DNA of 64,000 nucleotides from Nitrospira sp. (GCA_018242765.1 JAFEBH010000002.1:310001-374000), one strand, 5' to 3'. Positions 1 to 8,948 are shown, counted from the stretch's first letter. Program-made: numbers and translations. The notes: generated by a model from the sequence alone, not told the origin.

Positions 1-108
1 GGCGACCAGCGAATCGGAGCGGGAGTACCAGGCCCGCTGACTCGCAAGCTACGAGCGCGGTTTATTGAGGCCCGAGACCGATTATCAGAACCGTCCACAG
101 CAGGCTAA
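1..108 (+). CDS. C-terminal end of a class-IV aminotransferase-like protein (partial)
   Basis: An open frame enters from the left edge in frame 1 and stops at TAA 106-108, giving 35 residues. The stretch RIGAGVPGPLTRKLRARF resembles the end of class-IV (branched-chain amino acid or D-amino acid type) aminotransferases, where a G-x-G-x-PGP-[IL]-T-x-x-L motif precedes the last helix. Only the tail is visible, so the substrate cannot be told. It lies 80 bases upstream of the lytic transglycosylase on the same strand. The family call rests on one short motif. Confidence 0.5.
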   Translation, partial: GDQRIGAGVPGPLTRKLRARFIEARDRLSEPSTAG

Positions 109-188
109 GCCTCCGATTCCCTCGTGTTTCATCAGGTTTTCACAAAAGATCTACAATTTCTTGACAGTCCGCTAGGGGCTGCTATCGT

Positions 189-893
189 GTGACGATGCTG
201 AATCACACACTCCCGTCCGCCTCCCCATGCACACGCTCCGGCCTGGCAGCTGCGCTCTTGCTTGGCAGTTCTGTACTGAGTCCGGTTCCGCCCCTCCACG
301 CCGAGATCTATCAGTATATTGACGCCAAAGGGACCATTTCGCTGACCAATGTTCCCTCTGATATCCGATATCGCCGAGTCGACATCCGCCCGAATCGGCT
401 ACACCCGGCTATCTCAGAGCAGGAATTGGAACCGATGATCAAGCGGTTCTCAAGGCAACATCAACTCCACCCGGCTCTCATCCGTGCCGTGATCAAAGCC
501 GAGTCTAATTTTGATCCCCGTGCCGTTTCACGATCCGGTGCGATCGGGTTGATGCAGTTAATGCCGCAGACCGCGCTTCAGTTGGATGTTCGAGATCTCT
601 ACGATCCGGAAGACAATATCGGCGGGGGGACCAAATATCTCCGTCAACTACTGGATCGATTCCGAGGGAATCTCCCTCTCGCGCTCGCGGCCTACAATGC
701 CGGAGAACGCGTCGTTGACCGGTATCGTACCCTTCCGCCGATCGACGAAACACGCCAATATGTCCGAAAAGTCCTCCGGTACTACCGAACATTTCTTGCA
801 CGCGACCTGGATTCGACCGGTCATGTTATCCCGTCTTCCGAGTACGCAATGGCACCAGCTTCCCCTGAGGGCTCAATCCCACCCGCCCAGTAG
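189..893 (+). CDS. Lytic transglycosylase, SLT domain
   Basis: Predicted exported murein lytic transglycosylase that cleaves the glycan strand of peptidoglycan. Residues 15-38 form a signal peptide ending near LHA. A short DUF4124-like stretch follows (IYQYIDAKGTISLTNVP, about 40-56), and the SLT domain occupies about 85-205. The catalytic Glu is E105 in IKAESNFDP, followed by GLMQLMPQTA and AAYNAGE. Start is GTG 189; ATG 195 is an alternative two codons in. No strong Shine-Dalgarno sequence is visible. The last 68 bases overlap the 3' end of nadB on the opposite strand. The length is normal for this small soluble type. Family call is firm, the specific subfamily is not. Confidence 0.88.
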   Translation: MTMLNHTLPSASPCTRSGLAAALLLGSSVLSPVPPLHAEIYQYIDAKGTISLTNVPSDIRYRRVDIRPNRLHPAISEQELEPMIKRFSRQHQLHPALIRAVIKAESNFDPRAVSRSGAIGLMQLMPQTALQLDVRDLYDPEDNIGGGTKYLRQLLDRFRGNLPLALAAYNAGERVVDRYRTLPPIDETRQYVRKVLRYYRTFLARDLDSTGHVIPSSEYAMAPASPEGSIPPAQ

Positions 894-2460
894 TCCGATC
901 TGTGAGGCGCAGTCGGCTATGCGCCTTCCATCCCGGACGTCGCGTCCCCGGAAAATCAGATCGGTAGTGGGCACCGACGCTGTTCTCTCTCCACAAAGCC
1001 GCTTCCGCCACACAGCGTGCCACTTGCACCATGTTCTTCACCTCAAGGTCTGCTCGAGTGGAAAAGGATCGGGAGACCATTCGTTCCCATCGAGCAAGTT
1101 GAGCCGTAGCCCGGACCAATGACTCCCGAGATCGGATTAATCCAACTTGGCTCCACATAATCCGGCGCAGGGAGTTTCGTACCTTTTCCACATCGTCTAA
1201 TCGATCGCCATAGCCGCGTGGTACCCGCTTATGGAACTCACTCCCACTCGGCGTCGGGCAGCCATCGGCCGACGCGATGGCTGCCACGCCAGCCCGTCTC
1301 CCGAATACCAACCCTTCCAATAATGAGTTGCTCGCCAGGCGGTTCGCTCCATGCACACCACTACACGCGACCTCTCCGGCTGCGAACAAGCCGGGCAACG
1401 TGGTCGCCCCGTTGAGGTCGGTCGTGACCCCTCCCATCATATAATGGGCACTTGGAGACACCGGGATCCACTCCTCCGTAATATCGATATCGTGGCGCAG
1501 GCAGGTCGCATAGATCGTGGGAAAACGACGCTTTACAAAGTCCGATCCCAAATGCGTGACATCGAGGTAGACATGCCGAGCACGCGTCGCCGCCATTTCC
1601 GCCCAAATGGCCCGTGCAACGATATCCCTCGGTGCCAATACGCCGAGAGGGTGGTATCGCGTCATAAATGACTCGCCCTTGTTATTGCGGAGCTGCCCCC
1701 CTTCCCCACGCATAGCCTCCGACAACAAGAACGGCGGGCTGGACGGTAGATAGAGTGACGTTGGGTGGAACTGAACGAATTCCATGTCTTGCAGTTCCGC
1801 CCCTGCACGAAAGGCCATGGCCATCCCATCGCCCGTGGCATTGGGAGGATTCGTTGTCCTGGCAAAAATTTGGCCGGCGCCCCCAGTCGACAGTACGACC
1901 GCTTTTGCGGAAATAACGAATTGCTCACCGGAGTTTTCGTCGAGGACTACCGCCCCACAACAGCGCCCTCCCTCGACGACGAGATCCACCGTAAAGTGGT
2001 AATCCAAGCGGGCGATCCGCTGCTGTCGAACCGCCTGCGCCATGAGCGCTCGAACCATCTCATTTCCCGTCGCGTCACCTCGCGCGCGAAGAATACGGCT
2101 ACGGCTATGCGCGGCTTCCCGCGCAAATGCGAATTTCCCCCCGGTCTTGTCGAACTTCGCTCCCCAGTGGATGAGCTCCTGAATGCGATCCGGCCCTTCC
2201 TCCACAAGAACACGTACTGCCTCTCGGCGGCACAGCCCATGGCCCGCCTTCACCGTATCCGTCAAATGGATGGAGACATCGTCCTCTTCGCTCAGCGCGA
2301 CCGCAACACCGCCTTGTGCGAAGATCGAATTGCTCTGGAGAGGATGCCCTTTGGTGAGCATGATCACTCGCCCGACCCGGCAGAGTTCCAACGCGGCACG
2401 AAGCCCGGCCACTCCGCTCCCGATGACGAGGAAATCTGCTTCCGGCACTGATCGCGACAT
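826..2460 (-). CDS. nadB: L-aspartate oxidase
   Basis: FAD enzyme that oxidises L-aspartate to iminoaspartate, first step of NAD synthesis, in the cytoplasm. The N-terminus shows the dinucleotide-binding GSGVAGL (14-20). Family signatures include HSRSRILRARGDATG, STGGAGQIFARTTNPPNATG, and the substrate-site stretch YMMGGVTTDLNG followed by GEVACSGVHGANRLASNSLLEG. At 544 residues it is full length. It starts 3 bases after the stop of the upstream lipoprotein gene, so the two are probably co-transcribed and translationally coupled. Its C-terminal 22 codons overlap the convergent transglycosylase gene. Confidence 0.95.
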   Translation of the reverse strand: MSRSVPEADFLVIGSGVAGLRAALELCRVGRVIMLTKGHPLQSNSIFAQGGVAVALSEEDDVSIHLTDTVKAGHGLCRREAVRVLVEEGPDRIQELIHWGAKFDKTGGKFAFAREAAHSRSRILRARGDATGNEMVRALMAQAVRQQRIARLDYHFTVDLVVEGGRCCGAVVLDENSGEQFVISAKAVVLSTGGAGQIFARTTNPPNATGDGMAMAFRAGAELQDMEFVQFHPTSLYLPSSPPFLLSEAMRGEGGQLRNNKGESFMTRYHPLGVLAPRDIVARAIWAEMAATRARHVYLDVTHLGSDFVKRRFPTIYATCLRHDIDITEEWIPVSPSAHYMMGGVTTDLNGATTLPGLFAAGEVACSGVHGANRLASNSLLEGLVFGRRAGVAAIASADGCPTPSGSEFHKRVPRGYGDRLDDVEKVRNSLRRIMWSQVGLIRSRESLVRATAQLARWERMVSRSFSTRADLEVKNMVQVARCVAEAALWRENSVGAHYRSDFPGTRRPGWKAHSRLRLTDRTTGRVGLSPQGKLVPLRTRKTG

Positions 2461-2463
2461 GAT

Positions 2464-2970
2464 TTATCGTAGCGGAGAGGAAGGTTCCGCCAGCATCAGT
2501 TTCGTTTTCATGCCGAAGGGCAAATCGCCCTGTGCGCTGCGCAGGAGAATCGATTGGGTCCCGACCCATTGCAATCGGGCATGGCCACGCTGCCGCGTGC
2601 CCGTATCATTGGCGTCTTTTTTCCAAACCCCCTGCCAATTGACCAGCACATCGAGGTCATCCTTAGCTAGCAGGACCCGTTCGATCCTGAACTCGAGCGT
2701 AATCATGTAGAACGCATCAAAATCCATCTCCGCTTGACGTTGCAGCTCTTCCGTCTGATCGAGCGAGGATAGCATCGACCGAAATCCTGCCCGATCCTTT
2801 TGCTCATATGCGCTTCGGAGGGATTCCAGGGCCTGATCAAGACGAAGGAGCCGCTCGTGTTCGACGGGATACTGAATTGTTTTCGATGGACAACCTGCGA
2901 CAAGCAACGTCAGCAGCAGAAGCCAGCCCCTACACAGAGCCAGTGAGCGTAAAGACCTCCGGACAACCAT
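2464..2970 (-). CDS. Predicted lipoprotein of unknown function
   Basis: A 168-residue protein from ATG 2970 (an in-frame ATG at 2988 would add six residues). The N-terminus has basic residues, a hydrophobic core and a lipobox LLVAGC, so it is probably lipidated and membrane anchored. The mature part begins with a helical, charged segment (about 40-90) and then alternates short beta-like stretches (ITLEFRIERVLL, DLDVLVNWQGVW, GHARLQWVG, QSILLR), a cystatin/NTF2-like pattern. I do not recognise a named family. It sits directly upstream of nadB in the same direction. Confidence 0.7.
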   Translation of the reverse strand: MVVRRSLRSLALCRGWLLLLTLLVAGCPSKTIQYPVEHERLLRLDQALESLRSAYEQKDRAGFRSMLSSLDQTEELQRQAEMDFDAFYMITLEFRIERVLLAKDDLDVLVNWQGVWKKDANDTGTRQRGHARLQWVGTQSILLRSAQGDLPFGMKTKLMLAEPSSPLR

Positions 2971-3063
2971 AGAAAGGCAGTATACCATAGGGGAAAAGCA
3001 CGCCGTGAGCTTGCATTTTTCAGAAAAAGCTTTTAGACTCGCTCCTCTTTGGAGATACGAAGC

Positions 3064-3159
3064 ATGTCAAGCGTCTTGAAGAAACGCCGGAAGAAAATGC
3101 GCAAGCACAAATACAAGAAGCTGCGCCAACGTCAAAAATTCCTTCGCCGAAAAAGCTAG
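3064..3159 (+). CDS. bS22-like / AURKAIP1-COX24 domain mini-protein (31 aa)
   Basis: ATG 3064 to TAG 3159 encodes 31 residues, 17 of them Lys or Arg: MSSVLKKRRKKMRKHKYKK and on. The core VLKKRRKKMRKHKYKKLR matches the AURKAIP1/COX24 (mS38) motif, found in the mycobacterial small-subunit protein bS22 and in mitochondrial mS38, both ribosomal. A GGAG lies nine bases upstream. The protein is probably a small-subunit ribosome-associated basic peptide. It is followed after 30 bases by a conserved-looking 74-residue gene. The motif match is by eye but distinctive. Confidence 0.8.
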   Translation: MSSVLKKRRKKMRKHKYKKLRQRQKFLRRKS

Positions 3160-3189
3160 GCTCAGCCTGCATAGCGGGAGGAGAAGGCC

Positions 3190-3414
3190 GTGTCTGATGG
3201 CAAGGGCAAGAAAGTTCGCATCCGCGTACGGACGGTCGGTTGCACCTACGTGGGAGACTTCCTGGTACCCCCGATGCGACATCGTGTGTCCGACGCGATT
3301 AACGAAGAAGCGCGTCTGTTCATTAGCCTCACCGACGTAGTCATCAACGAGAGAGACCAGTCGGAGTTCGTCGCGGTCAACAAGAACCTGATCGAGTCAA
3401 TCGTTCAGATCTAG
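3190..3414 (+). CDS. Small protein of unknown function (74 aa)
   Basis: Starts with GTG 3190 behind a strong GGAGGAG ribosome site. After a basic N-terminus the protein is mostly beta-like: VRIRVRTVGCTYVGDFLVP, then RVSDAINEEARLFISLTDVVIN, then EFVAVNKNLIESIVQI. The strand pattern and small size suggest an Sm-like or PilZ-like small barrel, but no family signature is clear to me. It directly follows the bS22-like gene and is probably on the same transcript. Confidence 0.75.
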   Translation: MSDGKGKKVRIRVRTVGCTYVGDFLVPPMRHRVSDAINEEARLFISLTDVVINERDQSEFVAVNKNLIESIVQI

Positions 3415-3511
3415 CCTCTTCTATCCACCCACCTTCTGTCACTCCGGTATCGCGTGACTGGACGTGAACTAACCGCTCAATACCACAGTTGATCGAACCA
3501 CCTGACTCACC

Positions 3512-5239
3512 ATGGTGATCTTCAAGCGATTCCTCCCCTTCGTTCGTCCCCACATACCGCGCCTGTTGCTGGCCGGGCTCCTTGTGGCCGGAGTTGCACT
3601 GATCAACCTCACCTTGGTACGGCTGGCTGGCACACTCTGGGATATCATCACCGTTCAGCATGATGCCGGCAAGATGACGCGCTCCATCGGGCTGTTCCTC
3701 GGCCTGGTGATTCTCCAGGGGCTCTGCTCGATGGGCCATAGTTATCTCACCGCCTGGGTCTCCCAGACCGTCGTAGCTGATTTTCGCAAACATCTTTTCG
3801 GTCACCTCCAAAAGCTGACAGTCAGCTTTTTCGCTCGCCGACGCACGGGAGAATTACTCTCCCGGTTAATGTCCGATGTCACCGTCATTCAGTCCCTCGT
3901 GACAGAAGCTCCCATCGACGGAGTCAAACAGCTCGTGACCTTCGCCGGCGGCATTACGTTCCTACTCGTGATGAACTGGCAGCTCTGCCTGCTGATTCTC
4001 GTCCTGCTCCCGCTGTTGGTGGTCGTTTCAAAACTGTTCGGCCGTCGGCTGAAATCCCTATCCACCTTGATTCAAGACCACACGGCCGCACTCAGCACCC
4101 TGACGGAGGAGGTCATTTCCGGTATTCGTATCGTCAAATCCTTTGTTCAGACACAACGGGAGGCCACTCGTTTTGCTGATCAGGTTGAGCAGACCCTGCA
4201 GCTGACGCTCCGTCGCGCCGGCATCATGGCCGTCTTCATTCCGGTGATCAGCCTGCTGACATTCACATCGGCCACCGCCGTGCTCTGGTACGGAGGCTGC
4301 CAGGTCATCGACGGCGTGGTGACGCCTGGTGATCTCTTCGCCTTCGTGTTGTTTGCCGGTATCCTGATCGGCCCCTTCAGCTCAGCGGCCAAGATCTTCA
4401 CCCAGATCAAGGAAGCACAGGGAGCGACACAGCGAGTCTTCGAGATCCTGGATGCTAAGCCGGATATTGACGATCGACCAAACGCGCAGCCGCTCGAAAC
4501 AATCGAAGGCCATGTCCGGATGGAAGACGTTACCTTCAGCTATGACAGCCGTCACCCGGTGCTGACTCGCCTGTCGTTCGAAGCCAAGCCAGGCGAATTG
4601 GTTGCCTTCGTTGGACCAACCGGGGCCGGGAAGACCACCGTGATCAATCTACTTCATCGGTTCTACGATCCCATAGAAGGACGCCTGACCATCGACGGCC
4701 GAGATCTGCGGGACGTGACCCTGGACAGTTGGTATCGACAGATTGCGCTGGTCCCACAAGAGACCGTCTTGTTCGGGGGAACCATTCTCGACAACATTCG
4801 CTATGGGAACAGAGAGGCGGACGAAGCCGCCGTGATCAAGGCAAGCCAAGCGGCACACGCACACGACTTCATTATCGGTTTGCCGGATGGATATCAAACC
4901 CTGGTCGGCGAGAAGGGAGTCAACCTGTCCGGTGGCCAACGCCAACGTATCGCGATCGCTCGGGCCATTCTGAAAAATCCTCGCATTCTCTTACTCGATG
5001 AGGCCACCTCATCGCTCGATACGGAATCGGAACGGCTGGTGCAGGAAGCGCTCCAACACCTCATGGAAGGCCGGACCACCTTCGTCGTCGCCCACCGATT
5101 GTCGACCGTCCAACGTGCCAACCGAATTCTGGTCTTGGACAAGGGCCAGTTGGTGGAAGAAGGCACCCATGCACAATTGATGGAACGCAACGGACTGTAC
5201 CACTACCTCTACACCATCCGGCTCAACGAGCCCGCATAA
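3512..5239 (+). CDS. MsbA-like ABC exporter (fused permease and ATPase)
   Basis: 575 residues, the usual length of a type-I exporter half-molecule of the lipid A flippase (MsbA) group. About 1-310 is the six-helix membrane domain; about 335-570 is the nucleotide-binding domain. Walker A GPTGAGKTT, Q-loop ALVPQET, signature LSGGQRQR, Walker B ILLLDEATSSLD and H-loop VVAHRLS are all intact, in contrast with the exporter at 30.8 kb. It should act as an inner-membrane homodimer exporting lipid or a hydrophobic compound. Lipid A-core flipping is the family default but no LPS gene lies next to it. ATG 3512 has only a weak ribosome site. Confidence 0.85.
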   Translation: MVIFKRFLPFVRPHIPRLLLAGLLVAGVALINLTLVRLAGTLWDIITVQHDAGKMTRSIGLFLGLVILQGLCSMGHSYLTAWVSQTVVADFRKHLFGHLQKLTVSFFARRRTGELLSRLMSDVTVIQSLVTEAPIDGVKQLVTFAGGITFLLVMNWQLCLLILVLLPLLVVVSKLFGRRLKSLSTLIQDHTAALSTLTEEVISGIRIVKSFVQTQREATRFADQVEQTLQLTLRRAGIMAVFIPVISLLTFTSATAVLWYGGCQVIDGVVTPGDLFAFVLFAGILIGPFSSAAKIFTQIKEAQGATQRVFEILDAKPDIDDRPNAQPLETIEGHVRMEDVTFSYDSRHPVLTRLSFEAKPGELVAFVGPTGAGKTTVINLLHRFYDPIEGRLTIDGRDLRDVTLDSWYRQIALVPQETVLFGGTILDNIRYGNREADEAAVIKASQAAHAHDFIIGLPDGYQTLVGEKGVNLSGGQRQRIAIARAILKNPRILLLDEATSSLDTESERLVQEALQHLMEGRTTFVVAHRLSTVQRANRILVLDKGQLVEEGTHAQLMERNGLYHYLYTIRLNEPA

Positions 5240-5319
5240 GATAGAGTGTTCTCTTTTCCTCATCTTTTCGACTCCCCGGTCAACACATCACCGCTCTGGA
5301 ATTTACGGTAGAATCAGGC

Positions 5320-5958
5320 ATGACTATGTCCCATCGAGTGCTGCTCATGGTCGTCGTCTGCTTTCACACATACTCTCCATGGCTTGGGATCGCTCAAGCA
5401 CTGGAGCCGGGCGCAGAGGTCACTCTGTGGCTGGAGTCCGGCCAGGCTGTGGCCACCAGCCCATTAAGTGGCCGAAGAGAATTTCGCTTGGAGGCTCAAG
5501 AGCGAGTCATCAGCTCGAGAGCTAACGGGATCAATGGGATTGTGGTGACCTCGCGACGACTGTTGGGTTTTTCAAGCCGCAGCTTGACATGGAGCAAAAC
5601 GGATCTGGACCTGAGTGAAAAGGTGTTGGAACAAAGGATCCTGGCAGCCTTCGGCCTGATTCGAACCGACCGAAACCTGTACGCCTTCCGTGGCGCCAAC
5701 GGTCTTTGGTTTGAGGAAGGATTGGGAGTGCGGGAGCAGGTCAATCGATTGCACAGCAATGACTATGGAGCCGTGTTCGTCACGAATGAACGGGTCATAG
5801 GATTTACCCCGTTGCTCGGCAGCTTCTCTTCGAAGCCCCTCGATGTGCACGAGCACATTGTGGACATCGCAAACGAGAACGGGCTCATTTTTGTGTCCAC
5901 AACTAGGCGCACACTGGTCTTGGGAAGCCGATTAAGCGGATGGGAGGAGTTTGAATGA
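5320..5958 (+). CDS. Exported beta-repeat protein of unknown function
   Basis: 212 residues with a signal peptide (about 1-27, ending GIAQA). The mature part appears to contain repeated short units built around a VT-x-x-R-[LV]-[LI]-GF motif: VVTSRRLLGFSSRSLTW (about 74-90) and VFVTNERVIGFTPLLGSFSS (about 151-170), with a third weaker unit at FVSTTRRTLVLGSRLSGW. This looks like stacked blades or a small repeat barrel. Likely periplasmic. I do not recognise a family. Confidence 0.7.
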   Translation: MTMSHRVLLMVVVCFHTYSPWLGIAQALEPGAEVTLWLESGQAVATSPLSGRREFRLEAQERVISSRANGINGIVVTSRRLLGFSSRSLTWSKTDLDLSEKVLEQRILAAFGLIRTDRNLYAFRGANGLWFEEGLGVREQVNRLHSNDYGAVFVTNERVIGFTPLLGSFSSKPLDVHEHIVDIANENGLIFVSTTRRTLVLGSRLSGWEEFE

Positions 5959-6342
5959 ACCGTCTTTTCCACCAGCATCCTCCTTAAATCTGTCTACTAG
6001 GCATTCCCCTCGTGAAAGAGAAGAATCCCGTTTAGTCGCTCCCTGGCTTGTGCCTAACTGCGTCGACGTTCTTCTTGCACACGGAGCGGGTCAACTTGCG
6101 TCTGATTCAACGGTACCACTGGCGCAAGGGTGAACATACTGAGCGCCGACCGCCTGACGGCTTGATCAAACAAGCCATCGGACAAAGCCTTCAACCAGCT
6201 GGCCATACAGTAGTAATCCGATAAACCTGAGGCTTCCTTCGTGGGCCAGAGTATTCCCTGATCGCTGTTCATCTCTCTGTAACGGAGGAGCCGTATCGTA
6301 CGCCTATTAGCAAATAGGGATGAACAGTTTTGAGGGATCCAC
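5959..6342. other. Intergenic stretch upstream of truncated response regulator
   Basis: No convincing gene. A stop-free frame without a start codon (about 6036-6213, plus strand) reads as a basic peptide with RYHWRKGEHTERRPPDG, possibly a decayed gene, but it matches nothing I recognise. Confidence 0.4.
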
Positions 6343-6621
6343 ATGACCTCACAACGTCCCAAAAAAATCCTCGTCGTCGAGGACGAACCAGATATCGCAG
6401 AGCTGGGCCGACACTATCTGGAGAAAGAAGGGTTTCACCCGAGTATCGCAAAGACGGGTCTTGAAGGACTCGCGTTTACAAGATCTCTGTGGCCCGATCT
6501 CGTGATTCTTGATCTCATGCTGCCACAGATGGATGGCTTTGAGGTGTGCAAGGCTGCTATGGAGATCGCTGCGGCTGCGAATTGGTCAGAATCGCCAGAA
6601 AGATCCCACCAACTTACCTGA
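6343..6621 (+). pseudogene. Truncated PhoB/OmpR-type response regulator (receiver fragment)
   Basis: The 92-residue frame begins as a normal receiver domain: ILVVEDEPDIAELGRHYLEKEGF with the acidic pair, then LVILDLMLPQMDGFEVCK with the phospho-accepting Asp. After CKAA it departs from the family, runs through a low-complexity MEIAAAANW stretch and stops. The switch Thr/Ser, the conserved Lys and the whole DNA-binding domain are missing. A second frame over the last 70 bases reads RLRIGQNRQKDPTNLPE, faintly like the end of a winged-helix output domain, so an internal deletion with a frameshift is possible. It lies tail to tail with ppk1. Confidence 0.75.
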
Positions 6622-6643
6622 ATAGAGCATGGCGGGCCCCCTT

Positions 6644-8782
6644 TCATGGCCGAGACTTCCAGTGAGCCAATAGCCAGTCCTGAGAATTCACAACCGTTTC
6701 ACCGTCTGCCGGTTCCTTACGCTCATACGTCCCATCGGGAAGTAACCGCCTTGCCTGCACATTATCCCGTAGCCCGACACCGAGAATCTCATTGATGATG
6801 ACTTCACGCCACTGAAGATTCTCAACAGGAAAAATGACTTCCACCCGGTGATCCAGGTTGCGAGGCATCAGATCGGCACTGCCCATCAACACTTCCTTGT
6901 GACCACCGTGGTGAAAATAATAGATTCGTGCATGTTCCAGAAACCGTCCAACCACCGACGTCACGGTGATATTCTCACTCACCCCCGGGAGACCCGGCCT
7001 CAGGCAACAAATGCCGCGCACCTGGAGGTCAACTCTGACACCGGCTTGCGAGGCGTCATAGAGCGCCTGAATACATTGTGTATCGACCAATGCATTCATC
7101 TTGAACGCGATATATCCATCACCATGTTGACGATGACGGCAGGTCTCACGCTCGATCCGAGCCAGTATCTGTTGCCGTAACATCGTCGGCGCCACGAGCA
7201 GTTTGGAGTAGGAATGCTTGCGGGAGTATCCGGTCAAGGAATTGAAGAGATCGGACACATCGCTGCAGATCGCGGCATCGCACGTGAAGTAACTCGCATC
7301 GGTATAGATGCGACTGGTGATCACATTATAGTTTCCTGTGCCGAGATGGACGTAGCGTCGGATTCCTTCCGGTTCGCGACGCACGATGAGACACACCTTT
7401 GCATGCGTCTTGAGCCCTCGTACGCCATACACGACGTGGACCCCTTCATCTTCAAGTTTCCGGGCCCATTCAATGTTATTTTCCTCGTCGAATCGAGCTT
7501 TGAGCTCGACCAGCACCGCCACTTGCTTGCCGTTGACGCGGGCTTCCAGCAACGCATCGATGATGGGTGACTTCGGGTTGACGCGATAGAGCGTCTGTTT
7601 GATGGCCAGAACATCAGGATCCTGTGCCGCTTCCCGCAGAAACTCCACGACCGGCATAAAGCTGTCATAGGGATGATACAGGAGGATATCTTGCTCTCGA
7701 ATCGCGGCGAGCAGGCTGCTTGACTTGCTGAGGCAGGACGGGACAGACGGCACAAATGGAGGATCCTTCAAGTCTGGCCGCTCAAGTGCGTACAGTTCTC
7801 GAATCCCGGCCATGCCGATCGGACTATTATTGGAATAGACCAGATACGGTGGGAGTTGAAGGTTGCGGGTCAAGATGTCGCGGATATGATCCGGCGTCGA
7901 TGCATCCAATTCCAATCGAACGGCCGAGGTGAAATCCCGTTGATCGAGCTGCTCCTCCATGGCTTCGATGAGGTCCGAGGCCTCATCTTCCTCAATGGCG
8001 ACTTCCGCATCTCTCGTCACACGGAACGGGTAAGAAGCAATCACTTCCAGACCGGGAAACAGCTCGTCCAGATTGTTGGCGATGACCTCATCCAGCCACA
8101 CAAATCGCTGCGTCTTCCCCGTCTTGCCCAACCCCATCTGTTGCAGAGCAACGTCTTCATGAGTAGGAATAGGCACGAGTCGGGGAAAGGTATCCGGCAC
8201 TTTCACACGAGCGAAGCAATCACCACGCTCAGGATGCTTGACCAATACCGCAAGGTTGAAACTCAGGTTTGAGATATGCGGAAACGGATGAGTTGGATCA
8301 AACGCCAGAGGCGTGAGCACGGGAGAGATCTCACGTTGAAAGTACTGTTGGATCGCTTCGCTCTCCTCCGATGTCAATTCCGTGTAATGCAGGACACGGA
8401 TACCTGCGTCCCGTAAGGCCGGGAGTATGTCTTCCCTCCAGCACGTGCTATAGCGCCTGAAGTGAGCGTCTAGTTCTCGGTTGATCACCACGATCTGCTC
8501 CGATGGTGTCATGCCGTCCGGCGTGGCTCCGCCCGTCGCAGCCACCACTTGGCGACGCAAACCGGATACCCGGATCATGAAGAACTCATCCAGATTCGTG
8601 GCGAAAATGGTCAGAAACTTGACGCGCTCCAAGAGCGGATGTCGCTTGTTCTCCGCTTCTTCCAGGACGCGCAAATTGAATCGCAACCAACTGATCTCTC
8701 GATTCAAAAACAGACTGGTTTTTTCGATACCCTCCGAACGCTCGGCAGCCGGTTCTCCTGGCCCAGCAGATTGATTGATCAT
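6644..8782 (-). CDS. ppk1: Polyphosphate kinase 1
   Basis: Makes inorganic polyphosphate from ATP. The frame opens at 8890, but the start is set at ATG 8782 because GAAGGAG precedes it by five bases and the protein MINQSAGPGE then has the family length (712 residues). N-terminal domain: FLNREISWLRFNLRVLEEA and LKFLTIFATNLDEFFMIRVSGL-like stretch. The phospholipase-D-like C-terminal half has KTHAKVCLIVRR with the autophosphorylated His, and the second His stretch near ARIYYFHHGG. Upstream on the same strand lies a strong Pho-box-like promoter, so phosphate-starvation control is likely. Confidence 0.95.
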   Translation of the reverse strand: MINQSAGPGEPAAERSEGIEKTSLFLNREISWLRFNLRVLEEAENKRHPLLERVKFLTIFATNLDEFFMIRVSGLRRQVVAATGGATPDGMTPSEQIVVINRELDAHFRRYSTCWREDILPALRDAGIRVLHYTELTSEESEAIQQYFQREISPVLTPLAFDPTHPFPHISNLSFNLAVLVKHPERGDCFARVKVPDTFPRLVPIPTHEDVALQQMGLGKTGKTQRFVWLDEVIANNLDELFPGLEVIASYPFRVTRDAEVAIEEDEASDLIEAMEEQLDQRDFTSAVRLELDASTPDHIRDILTRNLQLPPYLVYSNNSPIGMAGIRELYALERPDLKDPPFVPSVPSCLSKSSSLLAAIREQDILLYHPYDSFMPVVEFLREAAQDPDVLAIKQTLYRVNPKSPIIDALLEARVNGKQVAVLVELKARFDEENNIEWARKLEDEGVHVVYGVRGLKTHAKVCLIVRREPEGIRRYVHLGTGNYNVITSRIYTDASYFTCDAAICSDVSDLFNSLTGYSRKHSYSKLLVAPTMLRQQILARIERETCRHRQHGDGYIAFKMNALVDTQCIQALYDASQAGVRVDLQVRGICCLRPGLPGVSENITVTSVVGRFLEHARIYYFHHGGHKEVLMGSADLMPRNLDHRVEVIFPVENLQWREVIINEILGVGLRDNVQARRLLPDGTYERKEPADGETVVNSQDWLLAHWKSRP

Positions 8783-8902
8783 GACAACTCCTTCACAAGC
8801 AGTGTTTCGAAACGGTTTGCTTGCATGAAAATGGAAGAAGTGATCGCAGTCGGCGCATATTCCAGAACTGCCAGCGACCTGCGCCGACAAGCAAATCTGA
8901 TA

Positions 8903-8948
8903 AGTATACTCTGTAGTGGATCACAGCGCCGTTACGAGAACGTTACAG
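8903..8948 (-). promoter_or_regulatory. Pho-box-like promoter of ppk1
   Basis: Reading the minus strand from 8948 downward: 7-mers CTGTAAC, TCGTAAC and CTGTGAT, each separated by 4 bases (11-bp period), then 11 bases, then a -10 box TATACT at 8908-8903. This is the geometry of PhoB-activated promoters, where the pho box replaces the -35 element. The first 7-mer is close to the E. coli half-site CTGTCAT/C. The ppk1 start codon is 120 bases downstream. Confidence 0.6.

Noticed and set aside
1765..2451. Long open frame on the plus strand opposite nadB
   Set aside because: It mirrors nadB codon bias, has no ribosome site and no recognisable protein; nadB is certain.
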